Assembly: GCA_045345765.1 (NCBI GenBank)
Contig: CP148265.1
Coordinates: 2,480,001-2,544,000, forward strand
DNA: 64,000 bases
Reading direction: 5' to 3'
From: JAOARY01 sp045345765
GTDB lineage: Bacteria > Bacillota > Clostridia > Peptostreptococcales > Peptostreptococcaceae
Shown in pieces: positions 17,559-26,683 of this stretch (positions within the stretch are counted from its first letter, which is position 1; every line of letters starts with the position of its first letter). Under the pieces are notes generated by a model. That model searched no databases. It was given only the letters and a program-made list of their open reading frames with translations, and had not been told where the DNA came from. The translations under genes were made by a program, and so were the position numbers.

Positions 17559-18125
17559 ATGAATGAAGAGTTTAAATTAAAAAAAATAATATTTCCAGAT
17601 GAAAAATGTCCTTATTGTAAGGAAATGAGAATAAGTTATATTCAAAAGATAAAGATGTCAATTTTAAGAAAAGAATATAGATGTAATAGATGCAATGAAA
17701 TAATTAAAATTACCGACTGGTTTTTAATATTATCTTTTGTGGAAATTGGTGCTGTGAAATTGTTAAATTTAAATAATTTTTGGATTATGATTTTTTTGAT
17801 TCTATATTTTTTACAATTTCGTTATATTCCTATTACGAAAAATATTGATTTGATAAAACTATATTCTAATTGTCCGCATTGTAAACAAAATAGTATATCT
17901 TACTTAAATAAAGCAAAGTTATACCGTTGGACAAAGGAACATGTGTGTCAAAATTGTAATGGACTTATAAAATTTCATCCATTATATCTATTATTAATAT
18001 TATTTGAGTTAATTATTTTTTATAACGTAATTATTATTACTGGTATTAGTGCTTTTGTGGCAATAGTAATATATTTTATTATGGCGCTAATTCAGTTATA
18101 TATAGCACCAGTATCAAAAGGGTAA
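17559..18125 (+). CDS. membrane protein with two zinc-ribbon modules
   Basis: A 188-residue paralogue, ATG 17559 behind GGAGTG. The N-terminal third is nearly identical to the gene at 16891, and the last 289 bases plus a little spacer are identical to the gene at 7997. The middle membrane segment (WFLILSFVEIGAVKLLNL) differs slightly from both. Ribbons are CPYC...CNRC and CPHC...CQNC. Two paralogues in tandem with swapped halves suggest gene conversion across about 9.5 kb. Confidence 0.7.
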   Translation: MNEEFKLKKIIFPDEKCPYCKEMRISYIQKIKMSILRKEYRCNRCNEIIKITDWFLILSFVEIGAVKLLNLNNFWIMIFLILYFLQFRYIPITKNIDLIKLYSNCPHCKQNSISYLNKAKLYRWTKEHVCQNCNGLIKFHPLYLLLILFELIIFYNVIIITGISAFVAIVIYFIMALIQLYIAPVSKG

Positions 18126-18132
18126 TTTTATT
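17844..18132 (+). repeat. 289-bp direct repeat (pairs with 8282-8570)
   Basis: Read base by base, this block is identical to 8282-8570 (offset 9562), with a single C/T difference just before it at 17843/8281. It spans the second zinc ribbon, the C-terminal membrane segments, the stop codon and seven or so bases beyond. Confidence 0.85.
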
Positions 18133-18223
18133 TTTGTAGTAAATATAGATATATATTTCGTGAACAAATTAGCGAAAAAATGGGAAAAAGATTAATATTT
18201 AAAAGATTATATAGGAGAAATGT

Positions 18224-19081
18224 ATGAATAAAAGAGGAATAATTTTTTTTATAATAATAATGAATATATTTTTGATATTACCGTGTATATCTTTTTTTAA
18301 TTTAAAAGAAACAAATATAGATTTTTTGGAAGGTGTTCCAAAAGAAGCTATAGATATATCTTCTAAATCATTATATTTATTAAAAAATAAAAATTTTGAA
18401 GAACTAAAGTTTTTATGTAGGGATTTTGAAAAGAATGAAGAAAAATTTAAAAGAAAATTTAAAGAAAGATATGACTGTATTAAAAATTGTGGAAATATTA
18501 AAAAGAAAAAAATAATAGGTAGGAGAAATTTAAAAGGAGTTCTTACAGATGAAGCAAATGTTAGTAGTACAATAATAAATTATCAAATCGAATGCGAAGA
18601 TACATATTTTTTATATCAAGTTAGAGTGGATAGTAAAAATAATGATGAATATAAAATTTCAAATATATATATAAAGGTTTTAGATAAATCATTGGATGAA
18701 ATAAATAAATTTGATTTAAAAAATGGAAGAATAACATCATATTTATTTATTTGTTTTGGAATTTTTAGTTCATTTATGTCTTTTTACACAGCATCTATTG
18801 CATTTTCGAGAAAAGAAAAAAAATATGTTTTTTGGACAATAATGTCTTTGGTCGGTGGTTGGAGATGTATATTGAATTGGACAACAGGAAATATAGTGAT
18901 TAATATATTTCAAGTGGGGCTTCCAATTTTTTCTATATACACTTCTAGTATATATAATCCTGTAATGCTTAGTCTAAGAATGCCCTTAGGAGCATTTTTA
19001 TACTGGCTGAGTAGAATTAAGTTAAAAGATAAGACTACAAAGATATTTGGGGAATATAATGAAGTGAAGAAAATTGAATGA
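18224..19081 (+). CDS. hypothetical membrane protein
   Basis: A 285-residue protein, ATG 18224 behind AGGAG, that I do not recognise. An N-terminal hydrophobic segment (IIFFIIIMNIFLILPCISFF) looks like an anchor or signal. Residues 35-165 form a polar, probably extracytoplasmic domain with AIDISSKSLYLLKNKNFEEL, reminiscent of small DUF3887/SnoaL-like secreted domains, but I would not assign it. Three or four hydrophobic segments follow (SYLFICFGIFSSFMSFYTA, VFWTIMSLVGGW, NIVINIFQVGLPIFSIY). It is the last gene of the accessory array and ends before a strong hairpin. Confidence 0.6.
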   Translation: MNKRGIIFFIIIMNIFLILPCISFFNLKETNIDFLEGVPKEAIDISSKSLYLLKNKNFEELKFLCRDFEKNEEKFKRKFKERYDCIKNCGNIKKKKIIGRRNLKGVLTDEANVSSTIINYQIECEDTYFLYQVRVDSKNNDEYKISNIYIKVLDKSLDEINKFDLKNGRITSYLFICFGIFSSFMSFYTASIAFSRKEKKYVFWTIMSLVGGWRCILNWTTGNIVINIFQVGLPIFSIYTSSIYNPVMLSLRMPLGAFLYWLSRIKLKDKTTKIFGEYNEVKKIE

Positions 19082-19133
19082 TTTTTAGCTAATTATTTTT
19101 TTATTTGAATATATATTTTAAGAAGAGAATTAT

Positions 19134-19170
19134 GGGGTTTTTACATTAAATTAATTAATGTAAAAGCCCC
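19134..19170. terminator. strong hairpin between convergent genes
   Basis: A 16-bp stem (19134-19149 with 19155-19170, one G-T pair) beginning GGGG and ending CCCC, with a 5-base loop. It lies between the stop at 19081 and the minus-strand stop at 19207. It has no long T run on either side, but the stem is strong and placed to end both transcripts. Confidence 0.65.
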
Positions 19171-19206
19171 ACTTATTAATTTTATACTTTTTATTTAATT
19201 TGATCT

Positions 19207-19758
19207 TTAATCATAAAAAAGATAATCCATTTTAATATCATGTTCTTCCTTTGGAATTTGTTCATGAATCTGTTCTTTGAATGCGATACCTATCTTTAGA
19301 GGAGTATTTTCTAAGCTTGCAAAGAACTTATCATAATAGCCACCGCCATAGCCCATTCTATAATATTCCTTATCAAATGCTACACCTGGTACTATTATTA
19401 CATCCAAAATATTTTTATCAACTATTATTTGCTTGTCTTTTTTTGGTTCTTTAATACCATAAGTAGATATTTCTAAATCTTTTATATCTTCTAATTTACA
19501 TACTTTTAATTCTTTAGTTTCTAAAATTGTTATTGGAACATAGATGTTCTTATTTTTCATAAGTAGATATTCTATTAAATATTTAGTTTTTACTTCGTTT
19601 TTAAAATCAATATAGATGAAAATATTTTTTTTATCATCTAATATATGACTTTTGATTATTTTGTTTGTTATATTTAATGATTTTTGCTTTATTGTATCTT
19701 TTTTTAAGGACATTCTTTTTAATATAGATTTTTTTCTAAAATCAGATTTACTAAGCAT
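19207..19758 (-). CDS. 5-formyltetrahydrofolate cyclo-ligase
   Basis: A 183-residue protein with the family signature at the C terminus: a VPGVAFD segment, then MGYGGGYYDKF, where the Gly-rich loop binds ATP/folate. The N terminus is Lys/Arg-rich (RKKSILKRMSLKK), also typical. The enzyme converts 5-formyl-THF to 5,10-methenyl-THF with ATP, in the cytosol, salvaging folate. Size is normal for the family (180-200). The start is behind a GGGGGGC ribosome site on the minus strand. It faces away from the ftsE operon across a 312-bp spacer. Confidence 0.9.
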   Translation of the reverse strand: MLSKSDFRKKSILKRMSLKKDTIKQKSLNITNKIIKSHILDDKKNIFIYIDFKNEVKTKYLIEYLLMKNKNIYVPITILETKELKVCKLEDIKDLEISTYGIKEPKKDKQIIVDKNILDVIIVPGVAFDKEYYRMGYGGGYYDKFFASLENTPLKIGIAFKEQIHEQIPKEEHDIKMDYLFYD

Positions 19759-20070
19759 ATAAGCCCCCCATTTTTAGCTTTACAATAATATATTATATTT
19801 AAAAAAAATAATTATTATAATCATTATACTAAAATATAAATTATAATATAAGAATTTATTTTTACAATTTTGTATACATATAAATTAAATTTATATATAT
19901 AAAGCTTCTAAAGAAGCGAAAATTTTAGAAAATTAGGACTATATAATTAGTAGATAAATTGATATAAGCCTTTTTTAACTTTGCTTAATATGATAAAATT
20001 TTAATATTAAGGGTAATAATTAAGGTGAATTATTGTTATTTCCAAAATATAAATCAGGAGATGATTGTTT
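19759..20070. other. 312-bp divergent spacer between cyclo-ligase and ftsE
   Basis: Very AT-rich and without a gene. An extended -10 element TGATAAAAT at 19991-19999 points toward ftsE, but its -35 region (TTTTTT) is poor. A short hairpin CTTCTAAAGAAG lies near 19904. Otherwise nothing is recognised. Confidence 0.4.
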
Positions 20071-20760
20071 TTGATTGAATTTATAAATGTGTCAAAAGAA
20101 TTTGATAAGTCTAAGAAAAAAGCTTTATCAAATGTAAGTGTAAAAATAGAAAAAGGTGAATTTGTATTTTTGGTTGGCTCATCTGGTGCAGGGAAGTCAA
20201 CTTTTATGAAACTTATAATGAAAGAACAAGAAGCCAGTTCAGGGTTTATAATATTAGAAGGAAAAGATATAACAAATATACCTAAAAGAGAAATTCCTTA
20301 TATAAGAAGGAGCATGGGCGTTGTATTTCAGGATTTTAGATTGCTTGAAAATAAAACAGTGTATGAAAATGTAGCATTTGCTATGGAGATAATAGGATAT
20401 AGCAAAAAAGAAATAAGAAGAAAAGCTCCATTTGTACTTGGTACAGTAGGGTTATCTGAAAAAGCTAATTCTTATCCAAAAGAGCTTTCGGGAGGAGAAC
20501 AGCAAAGGGTATCAATAGCAAGAGCGCTTGTTAATAATCCACATCTATTAATAGCAGATGAACCAACAGGAAATTTAGATCCCACAAATGCAAGAGAAAT
20601 TATGGGTTATTTAGAAAGGATAAATAAAAGAGGAACAACTGTTATTGTAGCAACTCATGCTCAAGATTTGGTAGACGAAATGAAAAAGAGAGTAATAGTC
20701 CTAGACAAAGGGAAAATCATAAGAGATGAGGAAAGGGGTCTATATAATTATGTTAAGTAG
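20071..20760 (+). CDS. ftsE: cell-division ABC ATPase FtsE
   Basis: A 229-residue ABC ATPase. TTG 20071 gives the usual N terminus MIEFINVSKEF, with AGGAG 10 bases upstream; a TTG at 20065 is too close to the site. Walker A GSSGAGKST is at residues 36-44, the signature LSGGEQQR at about 139, and Walker B LLIADEPTGNLD follows. With FtsX it forms a non-transporting complex at the division site that switches on peptidoglycan hydrolases through an EnvC-like partner. The next two genes, ftsX and a coiled-coil LytM protein, complete that set. It overlaps ftsX by 11 bases. Confidence 0.93.
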   Translation: MIEFINVSKEFDKSKKKALSNVSVKIEKGEFVFLVGSSGAGKSTFMKLIMKEQEASSGFIILEGKDITNIPKREIPYIRRSMGVVFQDFRLLENKTVYENVAFAMEIIGYSKKEIRRKAPFVLGTVGLSEKANSYPKELSGGEQQRVSIARALVNNPHLLIADEPTGNLDPTNAREIMGYLERINKRGTTVIVATHAQDLVDEMKKRVIVLDKGKIIRDEERGLYNYVK

Positions 20761-21640
20761 AATATCTTACAGCACAAGGGAAGGACTTAAAGGTATTTTT
20801 AGAAATAGACCCATGGCGATGGCTTCTATAAGTTCAGTTGCAGCATCTTTATTTGTACTTGGTATAGTTATGATTATAATACTCAATATAAACAATTTTG
20901 TTTACCTTACAAAAACAAGATTTGATAAGATACAAGTTTATATTAATAATGAATATACAAATGAACAGATGATAACAATGAAAAGAGAAATAGCTCTTAT
21001 TGATGGAGTTAAAATGGTTGAGTTTGAATCTAAAAAAGAAGCATTGAAGCGAATGCAAATAAGATGGGCAAAAGAAGCTTATTTGTTAGAAGGGATGGAA
21101 GATGCGTTTCAAAATTCATATATAATACATCTAAATTCTATAGAAAATGCAGATCAAGTTGCGATTTCTCTTGAAAATATAGAAGGAATACAAGAAATAA
21201 GATATTACAAAGGTGTTATTGAAAAATTAATAGAAACATCAAATAGTATAAAAAAAGGTGGGCTTATACTTATTGTTTTATTATCTATAGTATCTTTATT
21301 CATAATATCAAATACTATTAAATTGGCGTTATTCTCAAGAAAAAGAGAGATTAATATAATGAAATATGTAGGTGCTACAAATTGGTTTATAAGAGGGCCT
21401 TTTATAGTTGAAGGTATGTTTTTAGGAACTATAGGTAGTTTAATATCATTAGTTTTGATAAAGATTGCTTATGATTATGTATATAATTTTACAGTAGATA
21501 AAGGTTATTCTATTTTTATAGGATATATTTTACCGACATCAGATATTGTAAGTAGTTTGCTTATTGTATTTTTGGTTATGGGGTGTGGAATTGGGATATT
21601 AGGAAGTATAATTTCACTTAGAAGACACCTTAAGGTTTAG
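20750..21640 (+). CDS. ftsX: cell-division membrane protein FtsX
   Basis: A 296-residue protein. ATG 20750 overlaps the end of ftsE and is preceded by AGGAAAGGGG. It has a first membrane helix at about residues 22-45, an extracytoplasmic domain (residues 50-160, the loop that contacts the hydrolase partner), then three helices (ILIVLLSIVSLFIISNTI, GTIGSLISLVLIKIAYDYV, LLIVFLVMGCGIGILGSI). This 1+3 topology is that of FtsX. ISLRRHLKV is a typical FtsX end. Confidence 0.92.
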   Translation: MLSRISYSTREGLKGIFRNRPMAMASISSVAASLFVLGIVMIIILNINNFVYLTKTRFDKIQVYINNEYTNEQMITMKREIALIDGVKMVEFESKKEALKRMQIRWAKEAYLLEGMEDAFQNSYIIHLNSIENADQVAISLENIEGIQEIRYYKGVIEKLIETSNSIKKGGLILIVLLSIVSLFIISNTIKLALFSRKREINIMKYVGATNWFIRGPFIVEGMFLGTIGSLISLVLIKIAYDYVYNFTVDKGYSIFIGYILPTSDIVSSLLIVFLVMGCGIGILGSIISLRRHLKV

Positions 21641-21650
21641 GAGGTTTTTT

Positions 21651-22769
21651 ATGAAAAATACAAAGATAATATTTTCTTTATGTTTTATGATAATATGTGC
21701 AAGTTTCTTTTCTTATGCAACAGGTGATAGTAAGAATAGATTGAATGAGATAAATAATGATATTAAAGATATACAAAGTGACTTAAAAGACAACAAACAG
21801 GAACAAAATAAGATAAATGATAAGATAATGGAATTTGAAAAAACTATAGAAAGTACAGAAAAGCAAATAGATGATATAAATAGTAAGATTGGAAGTACAA
21901 AAGAAGAAATTGGTAAAAAAGAAGTAGAGATACAAAATTTGCAAAAAGAAATTGATTCAAATAATGATTTATTAGAAAAAAGAGTGAATGTTATGTCTAA
22001 GACTTCAGAAATGGATTATGTTCAAATAGTATTGAATTCTGAAGATGTCATGGATTTTTTGACTAATTTAGATATGATAAAAAGAATAGTTGCACATGAT
22101 AAAAAGGTATTAAAATTACTAAAAGATAATAAAACAAAAGTATTTAATGCTAAAAGAGATTTGGAAAATAAAAAGGAACAAATGGCTGTACTTAAAAATT
22201 CTATGGATGCTAAAAAGAGCAAACTTACACTAGCTAAAGGGGAACAGCAGTCATTACAAGCTAAATTAAAAAATGATGCAAAAGCTTTAGCAAATAGAAT
22301 TGATAGACTTAATAAAGAGTCTGAAAAAATTAAATTGGAGATATTAAAAAGCCAATCTAATTCTAAGTATGTTGGAGGCGAAATGGCTTGGCCAGCACCG
22401 AATTATACTAGGATTTCTTCTCCTTATGGAATGAGATTCCACCCTGTGTTAAAGAGAAAAAAAATGCATACAGGGATAGATATAGCAGTTCCAAGAGCTA
22501 AGACTTTAGTAGCTGCAAATTCAGGTGTAGTAACTTTTGCAGGTAGATATGGTGGCTATGGGAATACAGTAATAATAGACCATGGTGGCAAAAAATCTAC
22601 ATTATATGCACATACTCAAAAATTATTAGTCAAAAAGGGTGATAAGGTAAAAAGAGGTCAATCAGTAGCACTTTGTGGTTCAACAGGACTTTCAACAGGA
22701 CCTCATCTACATTTTGAAGTAAGGGTAAATGGTAGTCCTGTAAATCCAGTTCCATATGTCAAAAAGTAA
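21651..22769 (+). CDS. EnvC-like coiled-coil LytM/M23 peptidase
   Basis: A 372-residue exported protein with a signal peptide (KIIFSLCFMIICASFFSYAT). Residues 25-235 are long coiled coils (repeated K/E/Q/N heptads, e.g. EQNKINDKIMEFEKTIEST), followed by a C-terminal M23/LytM domain with MHTGIDIAVP, the YGGYGNTVIIDHG core and the HLHFEV metal motif. The His and Asp metal ligands are present, so it may be an active DD-endopeptidase, unlike EnvC itself, which is degenerate. Directly following ftsEX, it is the likely hydrolase or hydrolase activator controlled by that complex, as PcsB and CwlO are elsewhere. Confidence 0.88.
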   Translation: MKNTKIIFSLCFMIICASFFSYATGDSKNRLNEINNDIKDIQSDLKDNKQEQNKINDKIMEFEKTIESTEKQIDDINSKIGSTKEEIGKKEVEIQNLQKEIDSNNDLLEKRVNVMSKTSEMDYVQIVLNSEDVMDFLTNLDMIKRIVAHDKKVLKLLKDNKTKVFNAKRDLENKKEQMAVLKNSMDAKKSKLTLAKGEQQSLQAKLKNDAKALANRIDRLNKESEKIKLEILKSQSNSKYVGGEMAWPAPNYTRISSPYGMRFHPVLKRKKMHTGIDIAVPRAKTLVAANSGVVTFAGRYGGYGNTVIIDHGGKKSTLYAHTQKLLVKKGDKVKRGQSVALCGSTGLSTGPHLHFEVRVNGSPVNPVPYVKK

Positions 22770-22787
22770 TTAAGGAGATGAATTTTA

Positions 22788-23957
22788 GTGGAATTAAACA
22801 AAAAGACAATAGGATTTTTAGCAGTTGTAGTACTAATTACAATGATAGTAACTAATTTTACTTACGTAGCTTTAGGAAGTAAAGCTATAGTAGATAGGGA
22901 AGAATATGAGCAATTAAGGAAATATTCTACAATGCTTGAATTAGAAGATATTATAAAGGAAAAATATTATATAAAGCCTGATGATGATAAATTAGTTACA
23001 GGTTCAATAAAAGGTATGTTTGCAGGTTTGGAAGATCCATACTCAACTTATATGACACAAGATGAATTTAAAAAATTATTAGAAGATACAGAAGGTGAAT
23101 TTGGAGGTATAGGAGTCTATATATCTGCGGGTGATGATAATTTAATAACTGTAGTATCTCCAATTGAAGGAACACCTGGCTATAAAGCAGGAATAAAATC
23201 TGGAGATAAGATATTAAAGATAAATGACAAAGAATTTATGGCTGATGAAATGGATTTTGCTATAAAAGAAATGAAGGGTGAACCAGGAACTAAAGTTGAG
23301 ATAACAGTTTATAGAGAAGGTGAGGATAAGCCTTTAGAATTTAGTATGAAAAGAGAACTTATAAAAGTAGAATCTATAGAATCAAAGATGGAAAAAGATG
23401 ATATAGGTTATATAAGAATTAAAAGTTTTGATGAACATACTTATGAAGATTTTAAAGTAGCGTTAGATGGTCTTAAGGAAAAAGGTATGAAAGGTCTTGT
23501 AATAGATCTAAGATATAATCCAGGTGGTTTACTAGATGTTTGTGAAGATATAGCAGATGAACTTTTAGGAGAAGCTGTTATAGTTTATACTAGAAATAAT
23601 AAAGGTGATGAAGAATATTATAATTCAGATGAAAAACACAAATTAGATATGCCAATAACAATGCTTGTAAATGAATGGTCAGCTTCAGCTTCAGAGATAT
23701 TATCAGGTGCTATAAGAGATAATAATGCTGGAATACTAATTGGAAAAACTACATTTGGGAAAGGTTTAGTACAACAATTGTATCCTCTTTCAGATGGAAC
23801 AGGTTTTAAATTAACAACTGCACAATACTTTACTCCAAGTGGCGAATATATTCATAAAAAAGGAATTAAGCCAGATATAGAAATAGAAGATGAGAAAGAA
23901 CAGCTTAAAAAAGCGTTAGAAGTTACAAAAGAAGAAATAGAAAAAAGAAATAAATAA
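22788..23957 (+). CDS. C-terminal processing serine protease, CtpA/S41 family
   Basis: A 389-residue protein, GTG 22788 behind AAGGAGATG. An N-terminal membrane anchor (IGFLAVVVLITMIVTNF) precedes a PDZ domain (about 95-180) and the S41 protease domain. The catalytic Ser300 lies in SASASE and Lys325 in GKTTFGKG, 25 residues apart as in CtpB and Prc. The protein would sit outside the membrane and trim secreted or envelope proteins. Its place after ftsEX and the LytM gene suggests it turns over hydrolases or their partners, a common arrangement in Firmicutes. Confidence 0.9.
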   Translation: MELNKKTIGFLAVVVLITMIVTNFTYVALGSKAIVDREEYEQLRKYSTMLELEDIIKEKYYIKPDDDKLVTGSIKGMFAGLEDPYSTYMTQDEFKKLLEDTEGEFGGIGVYISAGDDNLITVVSPIEGTPGYKAGIKSGDKILKINDKEFMADEMDFAIKEMKGEPGTKVEITVYREGEDKPLEFSMKRELIKVESIESKMEKDDIGYIRIKSFDEHTYEDFKVALDGLKEKGMKGLVIDLRYNPGGLLDVCEDIADELLGEAVIVYTRNNKGDEEYYNSDEKHKLDMPITMLVNEWSASASEILSGAIRDNNAGILIGKTTFGKGLVQQLYPLSDGTGFKLTTAQYFTPSGEYIHKKGIKPDIEIEDEKEQLKKALEVTKEEIEKRNK

Positions 23958-24002
23958 TATCAAAAATGAACTAAAATATAAAACATAATAGGGGTGTATG
24001 AT

Positions 24003-25688
24003 ATGAAGTTTAGTGAGTTTGAATATGTAAGACCGGATATCAAAAAAATGCAAGAAAGTTTTGATAATTTATTGGAGAAATTTAAAAATGCTAATACTTT
24101 TGAAGAGCAAGATGAAATTATAGCAAATATAAATGATATAAGAAGTGATTTTGAGTCAAATTCATCGCTTGTATACGTTAGAAATACAATAAATACAAAT
24201 GATAAATTCTATGAAGCAGAAAAGAAATTTATGGATGAAAATAGTCCATTATATGAAGAGTTAGTTACAAAATATTATAAGGCTTTGATGTCATCGAAAT
24301 TTGAAAAGGAACTTAGAGAAAAGTGGGGTAATCAAATTTTTGATTTGGCAGATAAACAACTAAAGACATTTAAAAAAGATATAATAGATGATTTAATGGA
24401 AGAAAATAAATTAAAAAGTGAATATACAAAACTTTTAGCTTCTGCAAAGATAGACTATAAAGGTCAAATAAGAAATTTATCTCAAATGGTGCCGTTTGTT
24501 CAGTCAAAAGATAGAGCGCAAAGAAAAGAAGCTTATGAAGTTCAGACTAAGTTTTTTGAAGAAAATGAAGAAAAATTTGATAAAATCTATGATGATTTAG
24601 TGAAATTAAGAACTAAAATAGCTAAAAAGCTTGGATACAAAAACTTTGTAGAGCTTGGTTATAATAGACTTTCAAGAACTGACTATGATTCTTCTATGGT
24701 TGAAGGTTATAGAAATCAAATTATAAATGATTTGGTTCCATTAGCAACAAAATTAAAAGAAATGCAAAAGGAAAGATTAAACTTAGATAATCTTTATTAT
24801 TATGATGAACCATTAACATTTTTGGATGGAAATGCAACTCCAAAAGGTGATGCTAATTGGATATTAGATAATGGTAAAAAGATGTATTCACTACTTTCTA
24901 GTGAAACTAAGGAATTCTTTGATTTTATGATGGAAAATGAGACTATGGATTTACTTACTAAGGAAGGTAAAGCCGCTGGAGGATATTGTACTTATATAAG
25001 CAAATATCAAACTCCATTTATATTCTCTAATTTTAATGGAACATCTGGTGATATTGATGTACTTACTCATGAAGCAGGACATGCATTCCAAATGTACCAA
25101 AGTAGACATTATAAATTACCAGAATATCAATTCCCAACATTAGAAGCTTGTGAAATTCATTCTATGAGTATGGAGTTTTTAACATGGCCACATATGGAAT
25201 TATTCTTTAAGGAAGATACTAAGAAATACAAATTTGCACATTTGACTTCTTCTATAACTTTTATTCCTTATGGTGCACTTGTTGATGAATTCCAACATGT
25301 TGTTTATGAAAATCCAGATATGACACCAAAAGAAAGAAAGCAAGCTTGGAGAGAGTTAGAAAAAAAATATCTACCTCATAGAGATTATTTTGATAATGAA
25401 TTCTTAAAAGCTGGAGGATATTGGTTTAGACAAGGTCATATTTTCAAAAATCCATTCTATTATATAGATTATACTTTAGCTCAAGTTTGTGCATTACAAT
25501 TTTTCTCAAAGGCAAATGTTGATTTTGATAATGCATTTAAAGATTATTTGCAGCTTTGTAAAAAAGGTGGAAGTATGCCATTTTTACAATTAGTTAAATC
25601 GGCTAATTTAAATAATCCATTTGTAGAAGGAACAATAAAAGAAACTTTAAAAGTGCCAGAAAAATGGCTTTTAAATAATATATTATAA
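24003..25688 (+). CDS. M3-family oligoendopeptidase (PepF-like)
   Basis: A 561-residue cytosolic metallopeptidase. ATG 24003 has AGGGGTG just upstream; a GTG at 23994 is in that site. The zinc motif HEAGH is at residues 356-360, followed by a downstream Glu in LEACEIHSMSMEF and the Tyr/His-rich segment GGYWFRQGHIFKNPFYYIDY. It lacks a signal peptide. The length and the FSNFNGTSGDIDVLTHEAGH context fit the shorter M3 oligoendopeptidase subfamily, which cleaves short peptides. It follows the ctpA-like gene by 45 bases and ends before a clear terminator. Confidence 0.9.
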   Translation: MKFSEFEYVRPDIKKMQESFDNLLEKFKNANTFEEQDEIIANINDIRSDFESNSSLVYVRNTINTNDKFYEAEKKFMDENSPLYEELVTKYYKALMSSKFEKELREKWGNQIFDLADKQLKTFKKDIIDDLMEENKLKSEYTKLLASAKIDYKGQIRNLSQMVPFVQSKDRAQRKEAYEVQTKFFEENEEKFDKIYDDLVKLRTKIAKKLGYKNFVELGYNRLSRTDYDSSMVEGYRNQIINDLVPLATKLKEMQKERLNLDNLYYYDEPLTFLDGNATPKGDANWILDNGKKMYSLLSSETKEFFDFMMENETMDLLTKEGKAAGGYCTYISKYQTPFIFSNFNGTSGDIDVLTHEAGHAFQMYQSRHYKLPEYQFPTLEACEIHSMSMEFLTWPHMELFFKEDTKKYKFAHLTSSITFIPYGALVDEFQHVVYENPDMTPKERKQAWRELEKKYLPHRDYFDNEFLKAGGYWFRQGHIFKNPFYYIDYTLAQVCALQFFSKANVDFDNAFKDYLQLCKKGGSMPFLQLVKSANLNNPFVEGTIKETLKVPEKWLLNNIL

Positions 25689-25742
25689 TTTATATTTAAG
25701 TAAAGTTATAATTTTTATGATATTTATGAAAATCTTAAGAAT

Positions 25743-25787
25743 ACTGTTTGAAGATGATTTTTTAATCATTTTTAAGCAGTTTTTTTA
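25743..25787 (+). terminator. intrinsic terminator after the M3 peptidase gene
   Basis: A 17-bp stem (25743-25759 with 25764-25780, three G-T pairs), loop TTTT, then seven T bases at 25781-25787. Confidence 0.85.
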
Positions 25788-25888
25788 TTGTAAATATTTA
25801 TATAAATTTTATTATAAATATTTTTATAAGATTATAAATATTGGGTATATCTACTAAAGTATATGAATTTATGAGGAGGAGATAGAGT

Positions 25889-26683
25889 TTGAAATCTAAA
25901 TATATAAGATTTACGAGTCAGTTTATATTTTTTGTTTTGATAGCTATGACTGCAATAAGACATAATTTGGGGTTTGATGGACCCTCATTACACGCAGTAT
26001 GTCCTTTTGGTGGAGTAGTTACATTTTATAATTATATAATTGGTGCTGCTTTGATTAAAAAAATTCAAGTATCATCCATATTTCTAATGTATATGGTATT
26101 TATATTTTCTTTTATAGCGGGACCTTTATTTTGTGGTTGGATATGCCCTTTAGGTAGTATTCAAGAATGGATAGGTGTTTTAGGAAAGAAAGTATTAAAA
26201 GAAAAATATAATAAATTTATATCGACTAAAGTGCATAATAAAATAAAGTATTTAAGAATTGTAGTTTTATTTTGGGTATTATATATGACCATAAAAACAG
26301 CTGAAATAATATTTTTAGAGGTAGATCCGTATTTTGCATTATTTAATTTTTGGACAGGTGAAGTTTCTATTATTTCTATTACCATATTATTAATTACATT
26401 AATATCGTCTTTATTGGTAGAAAGACCTTGGTGCAAATATCTATGCCCTTATGGTGCTATGTTAGGATTTTTTAATAAAGTAAGAATATTTACTATAAGA
26501 AGGAATGATAAGACTTGTATACATTGTCATAGTTGTAGTAATAATTGCCCAATGAATATAGATGTTGAAAATCTAAAGGCCGTTAGAGATTTACAATGTA
26601 TATCTTGTTTGCAATGTACTTCTGAATCAAGTTGTCCTATTGAGGATACTGTTTCTATGAAAATTGGTGGTGAAAAAAAATGA
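25889..26683 (+). CDS. NapH/YccM-like membrane iron-sulfur protein
   Basis: A 264-residue protein starting at TTG 25889 behind GGAGGAG. It has four or five membrane helices, two membrane CxxxCP motifs (CGWICPLGSIQEW and CKYLCPYGAMLGF) and an extra AVCPFGG near the N terminus. The C-terminal half carries two ferredoxin clusters: CIHCHSCSNNCP and CISCLQC....SCP. This is the NapH/NosR/YccM architecture, which passes electrons between quinol or ferredoxin and a partner. The physiological partner is not obvious here; the next gene overlaps by 4 bases and must act with it. Confidence 0.85.
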   Translation: MKSKYIRFTSQFIFFVLIAMTAIRHNLGFDGPSLHAVCPFGGVVTFYNYIIGAALIKKIQVSSIFLMYMVFIFSFIAGPLFCGWICPLGSIQEWIGVLGKKVLKEKYNKFISTKVHNKIKYLRIVVLFWVLYMTIKTAEIIFLEVDPYFALFNFWTGEVSIISITILLITLISSLLVERPWCKYLCPYGAMLGFFNKVRIFTIRRNDKTCIHCHSCSNNCPMNIDVENLKAVRDLQCISCLQCTSESSCPIEDTVSMKIGGEKK

